A DNA stretch of 64,000 bases, from the NCBI GenBank assembly GCA_963736505.1, contig CAVTOZ010000001.1, positions 186,001 through 250,000 of the forward strand, in the 5' to 3' direction. Under the pieces are notes generated by a model. That model was given only the letters and a program-made list of their open reading frames with translations. It searched no databases and was not told the origin of the DNA. This document shows, one piece after another, positions 61,555 to 64,000 of the stretch. The stretch's first letter is position 1, and each line of letters opens with the position of its first letter. This DNA comes from Solirubrobacter sp963736505 (GTDB taxonomy: Bacteria; Actinomycetota; Thermoleophilia; Solirubrobacterales; Solirubrobacteraceae). Made by a program: the position numbers and the translations under genes.

Positions 61555-62763
61555 TTAACGGATCACCTGGGTCGGATAGCCCTGAGCGTTGAGCGTCGCG
61601 AGCACGCGCTCGGCGTCCTCGCGGCCGCGCGTCTCGACGACCATCTCGATCGCCGTCTCGCGCACGTGCAGGTCCAGTCCCTCGCGCACGTGCGAGACGT
61701 CGACGAGGTTCGCGCCCGTGCCCGCGACGGTGGCGAGCAGCCGGGCGAGCCCGCCCGGGCGGTCGGCCACGCGGGTGAGCATCACCAGGCGCCGGCCGGA
61801 CTCGGTCTCGTGCCGGCGCGCGATCGCGGCGAGCAGGCCCGCGTCGACGTTGCCGCCGGACAGCACCGCGACGGTGACGCCCTTGCCGCGGGGCTTCACC
61901 GTGCCGCCGAGCAGCGCGGCGACGCCGACGGCGCCCGCGCCTTCGACCACGAGCTTGCAGCGCTCGAGCAGCAGCGCCATCGCCGCCGCGGTCTCGTCCT
62001 CGCCCACGACGACCATCTCGTCGAGCAGGCGCGAGAGGATCGCGAGCGGGATGCCGCCGGGGCGCTTGATCGCGATCCCGTCGGCGATCGTCAGCGCCGA
62101 CGACGCCTCGACCGGGGCGCCCGTTCGCATCGACTCCGGGTACGGCGCGCACGCGGCCGCCTGCACGCCGATGACCTCGACGTCGGGGCGCACGTCCTTG
62201 ACCGCCAGCAGGATGCCCGCGCACAGCCCGCCGCCGCCGACGGGCACGACGATCTGCGCGAGGTCGGGCACGTCCTCGAGCAGCTCGAGCCCGAGCGAGC
62301 CCTGGCCGGCCACGATCGCCGGGTCGTCGAACGGGTGCACGAACGCGAGCCCGCCCTCCTCGGCGCGCCGCTTGGCGAGCATCACGCACTCGTCGACGCT
62401 GCCGCCGCCGACGTGCACCTGCGCACCCTGCGCGCGCGCCGCCTCGACCTTCGCCATCGGCGCGTCGTCGGGCACGAACACCTCGGACGGGATCCCGCGC
62501 GCGGTGGCCGCCGTGGCGAGCGCCTGCGCGTGGTTGCCGGCCGACGCCGCGACGACGCCGCGCGAGCAGCCCTCCTCCCCCAGCGCGGCGAGCTTGGAGG
62601 CCACGCCGCGGACCTTGAACGAGCCCGTCCGCTGGAGGTTCTCGGCCTTCAGGACGACCGTCCCGCCCGCGCGCTCGGAGAACGTGCGCGTCGACAGGAT
62701 CGGCGTGCGGCGCGCGACGGCCTCGACGGCCGGCCGCGCGGCGCGCACGTCCTCGGCGGTCAC
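61555..62763 (-). CDS. threonine ammonia-lyase with C-terminal ACT domain
   Basis: A 402-residue PLP enzyme: Lys50 in TGSFKVRG, SAGNHAQALA substrate loop, PVGGGGLCAG phosphate loop, and a C-terminal ACT-like domain (TRVADRPGGLARLLATV) giving isoleucine or valine control. It converts threonine to 2-oxobutyrate via an enamine. GTG 62763 next to the RidA stop is preferred to an ATG at 62790 inside ridA. RidA, encoded just upstream, removes the reactive enamine. Confidence 0.88.
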   Translation of the reverse strand: MTAEDVRAARPAVEAVARRTPILSTRTFSERAGGTVVLKAENLQRTGSFKVRGVASKLAALGEEGCSRGVVAASAGNHAQALATAATARGIPSEVFVPDDAPMAKVEAARAQGAQVHVGGGSVDECVMLAKRRAEEGGLAFVHPFDDPAIVAGQGSLGLELLEDVPDLAQIVVPVGGGGLCAGILLAVKDVRPDVEVIGVQAAACAPYPESMRTGAPVEASSALTIADGIAIKRPGGIPLAILSRLLDEMVVVGEDETAAAMALLLERCKLVVEGAGAVGVAALLGGTVKPRGKGVTVAVLSGGNVDAGLLAAIARRHETESGRRLVMLTRVADRPGGLARLLATVAGTGANLVDVSHVREGLDLHVRETAIEMVVETRGREDAERVLATLNAQGYPTQVIR

Positions 62764-62764
62764 A

Positions 62765-63157
62765 TCACTGTGGGAGCGCGACGATTGCATCCATCTCGAT
62801 CTCGGCACCCAGCGGGAGCGACGCCACGCCGATCGTGGTCCGCGCCGGAGGGTCGGAGGTGAAGTACGTCGCGTACGCCTCGTTGACGTCCTTGAACGTC
62901 GAGATGTCGGTCACGTAGATGCCGATGCGCACGGCGTCCTGCAGCGTCGCGCCGGCGGCGGCGGCGACGATCGACAGGTTGTCGAGCACGCGCCGCGCCT
63001 GGTCGCCGATCGAGCCCTCGACGAGCGATCCGGTCTCCGGATCCAGCGGCGTCTGGCCCGACAGGTAGACCACGCCGCCGGACTTCACGGCGTGCGAATA
63101 GGGGCCCGCTGCCTTCGGCGCGCCTTGCGCCGTCACGGTTTCGCGATGATGGGACAT
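62765..63157 (-). CDS. ridA: RidA-family reactive enamine/imine deaminase
   Basis: A 130-residue YjgF/RidA protein: AAGPYSHAVKSGGVVYLSGQ opens the domain, and the conserved Arg (PPARTTIGV) and Glu (EIEMDAIVAL) positions are present, consistent with true RidA activity. Immediately upstream of the threonine dehydratase whose enamine it would hydrolyse. ATG 63157. Confidence 0.92.
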   Translation of the reverse strand: MSHHRETVTAQGAPKAAGPYSHAVKSGGVVYLSGQTPLDPETGSLVEGSIGDQARRVLDNLSIVAAAAGATLQDAVRIGIYVTDISTFKDVNEAYATYFTSDPPARTTIGVASLPLGAEIEMDAIVALPQ

Positions 63158-63175
63158 GGAAGGAACGTATCTGAG

Positions 63176-64000
<825 letters not shown>

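Overview
The window is very GC-rich (roughly 70% or more by eye), with GTG as well as ATG starts, ATGA/GTGA gene overlaps and almost no intergenic space. Together with two mycofactocin-type short-chain dehydrogenases, many acyl-CoA dehydrogenases, IclR/CGNR regulators and a ribose-type ABC importer, this points to a soil actinobacterium, most likely a deep-branching Thermoleophilia/Solirubrobacterales-like lineage (inference from style and gene content; no marker gene is present). No rRNA, tRNA, CRISPR or phage structural gene was seen, and there is no gene-free stretch longer than about 230 bp.

Layout. 1-5.0 kb: tail of a GntR-family regulator, then a tightly coupled amine/GABA-type catabolic operon (ACT-family permease, class-I glutamine-amidotransferase hydrolase, aldehyde dehydrogenase, SDR) and a GFA-fold protein. 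5.1-12.3 kb: the outstanding feature, one 2317-residue protein with an N-terminal motif shared with contractile-injection-system cargo proteins, low-complexity repeats, coiled-coil helices, four annexin-type repeats, a hydrophobic segment, a 43-residue tandem repeat and a C-terminal protein-glutaminase-like Cys-His-Asp domain, followed by a 73-residue protein of unknown function. 12.3-28 kb: mixed genes, including a murein endopeptidase, a cyclase-family protein, beta-carbonic anhydrase, an acyl-CoA dehydrogenase/ligase pair, a STAND NTPase split over two overlapping frames, two secreted peptidases, an aminotransferase, a purine permease and a cholesterol-oxidase-like GMC enzyme.

28.1-52.1 kb appears to be one catabolic regulon: SDR-ACAD-thiolase (minus); IclR-enoyl hydratase-two mycofactocin SDRs-phosphotransferase-two ACADs-enoyl hydratase (plus); acyl-CoA ligase (minus); SDR-ACAD (plus); ACAD-HyuB-HyuA-ABC importer (minus); SDR (plus). 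Three divergent promoter regions in it (31.28, 40.07 and 51.27 kb) carry the same 14-6-14 inverted repeat, which I propose is the operator of the IclR protein encoded there. The logic is import, ketone/acyl activation (acetone-carboxylase-like HyuAB and a CoA ligase), alcohol oxidation by mycofactocin SDRs, heteromeric-type ACAD desaturation, hydration, and thiolysis. The substrate is unknown; an alicyclic, terpenoid or steroid-like compound is a guess. A 210-bp MITE-like element and a frameshifted ACAD sit in the middle.

52-64 kb is housekeeping-like: pantothenate kinase with YbdD and CstA, AzlCD exporter with a divergent CGNR regulator, aldo/keto reductase, LysR plus epoxide hydrolase, M24 peptidase, threonine dehydratase with RidA, and the start of a DUF255 thioredoxin-fold protein.
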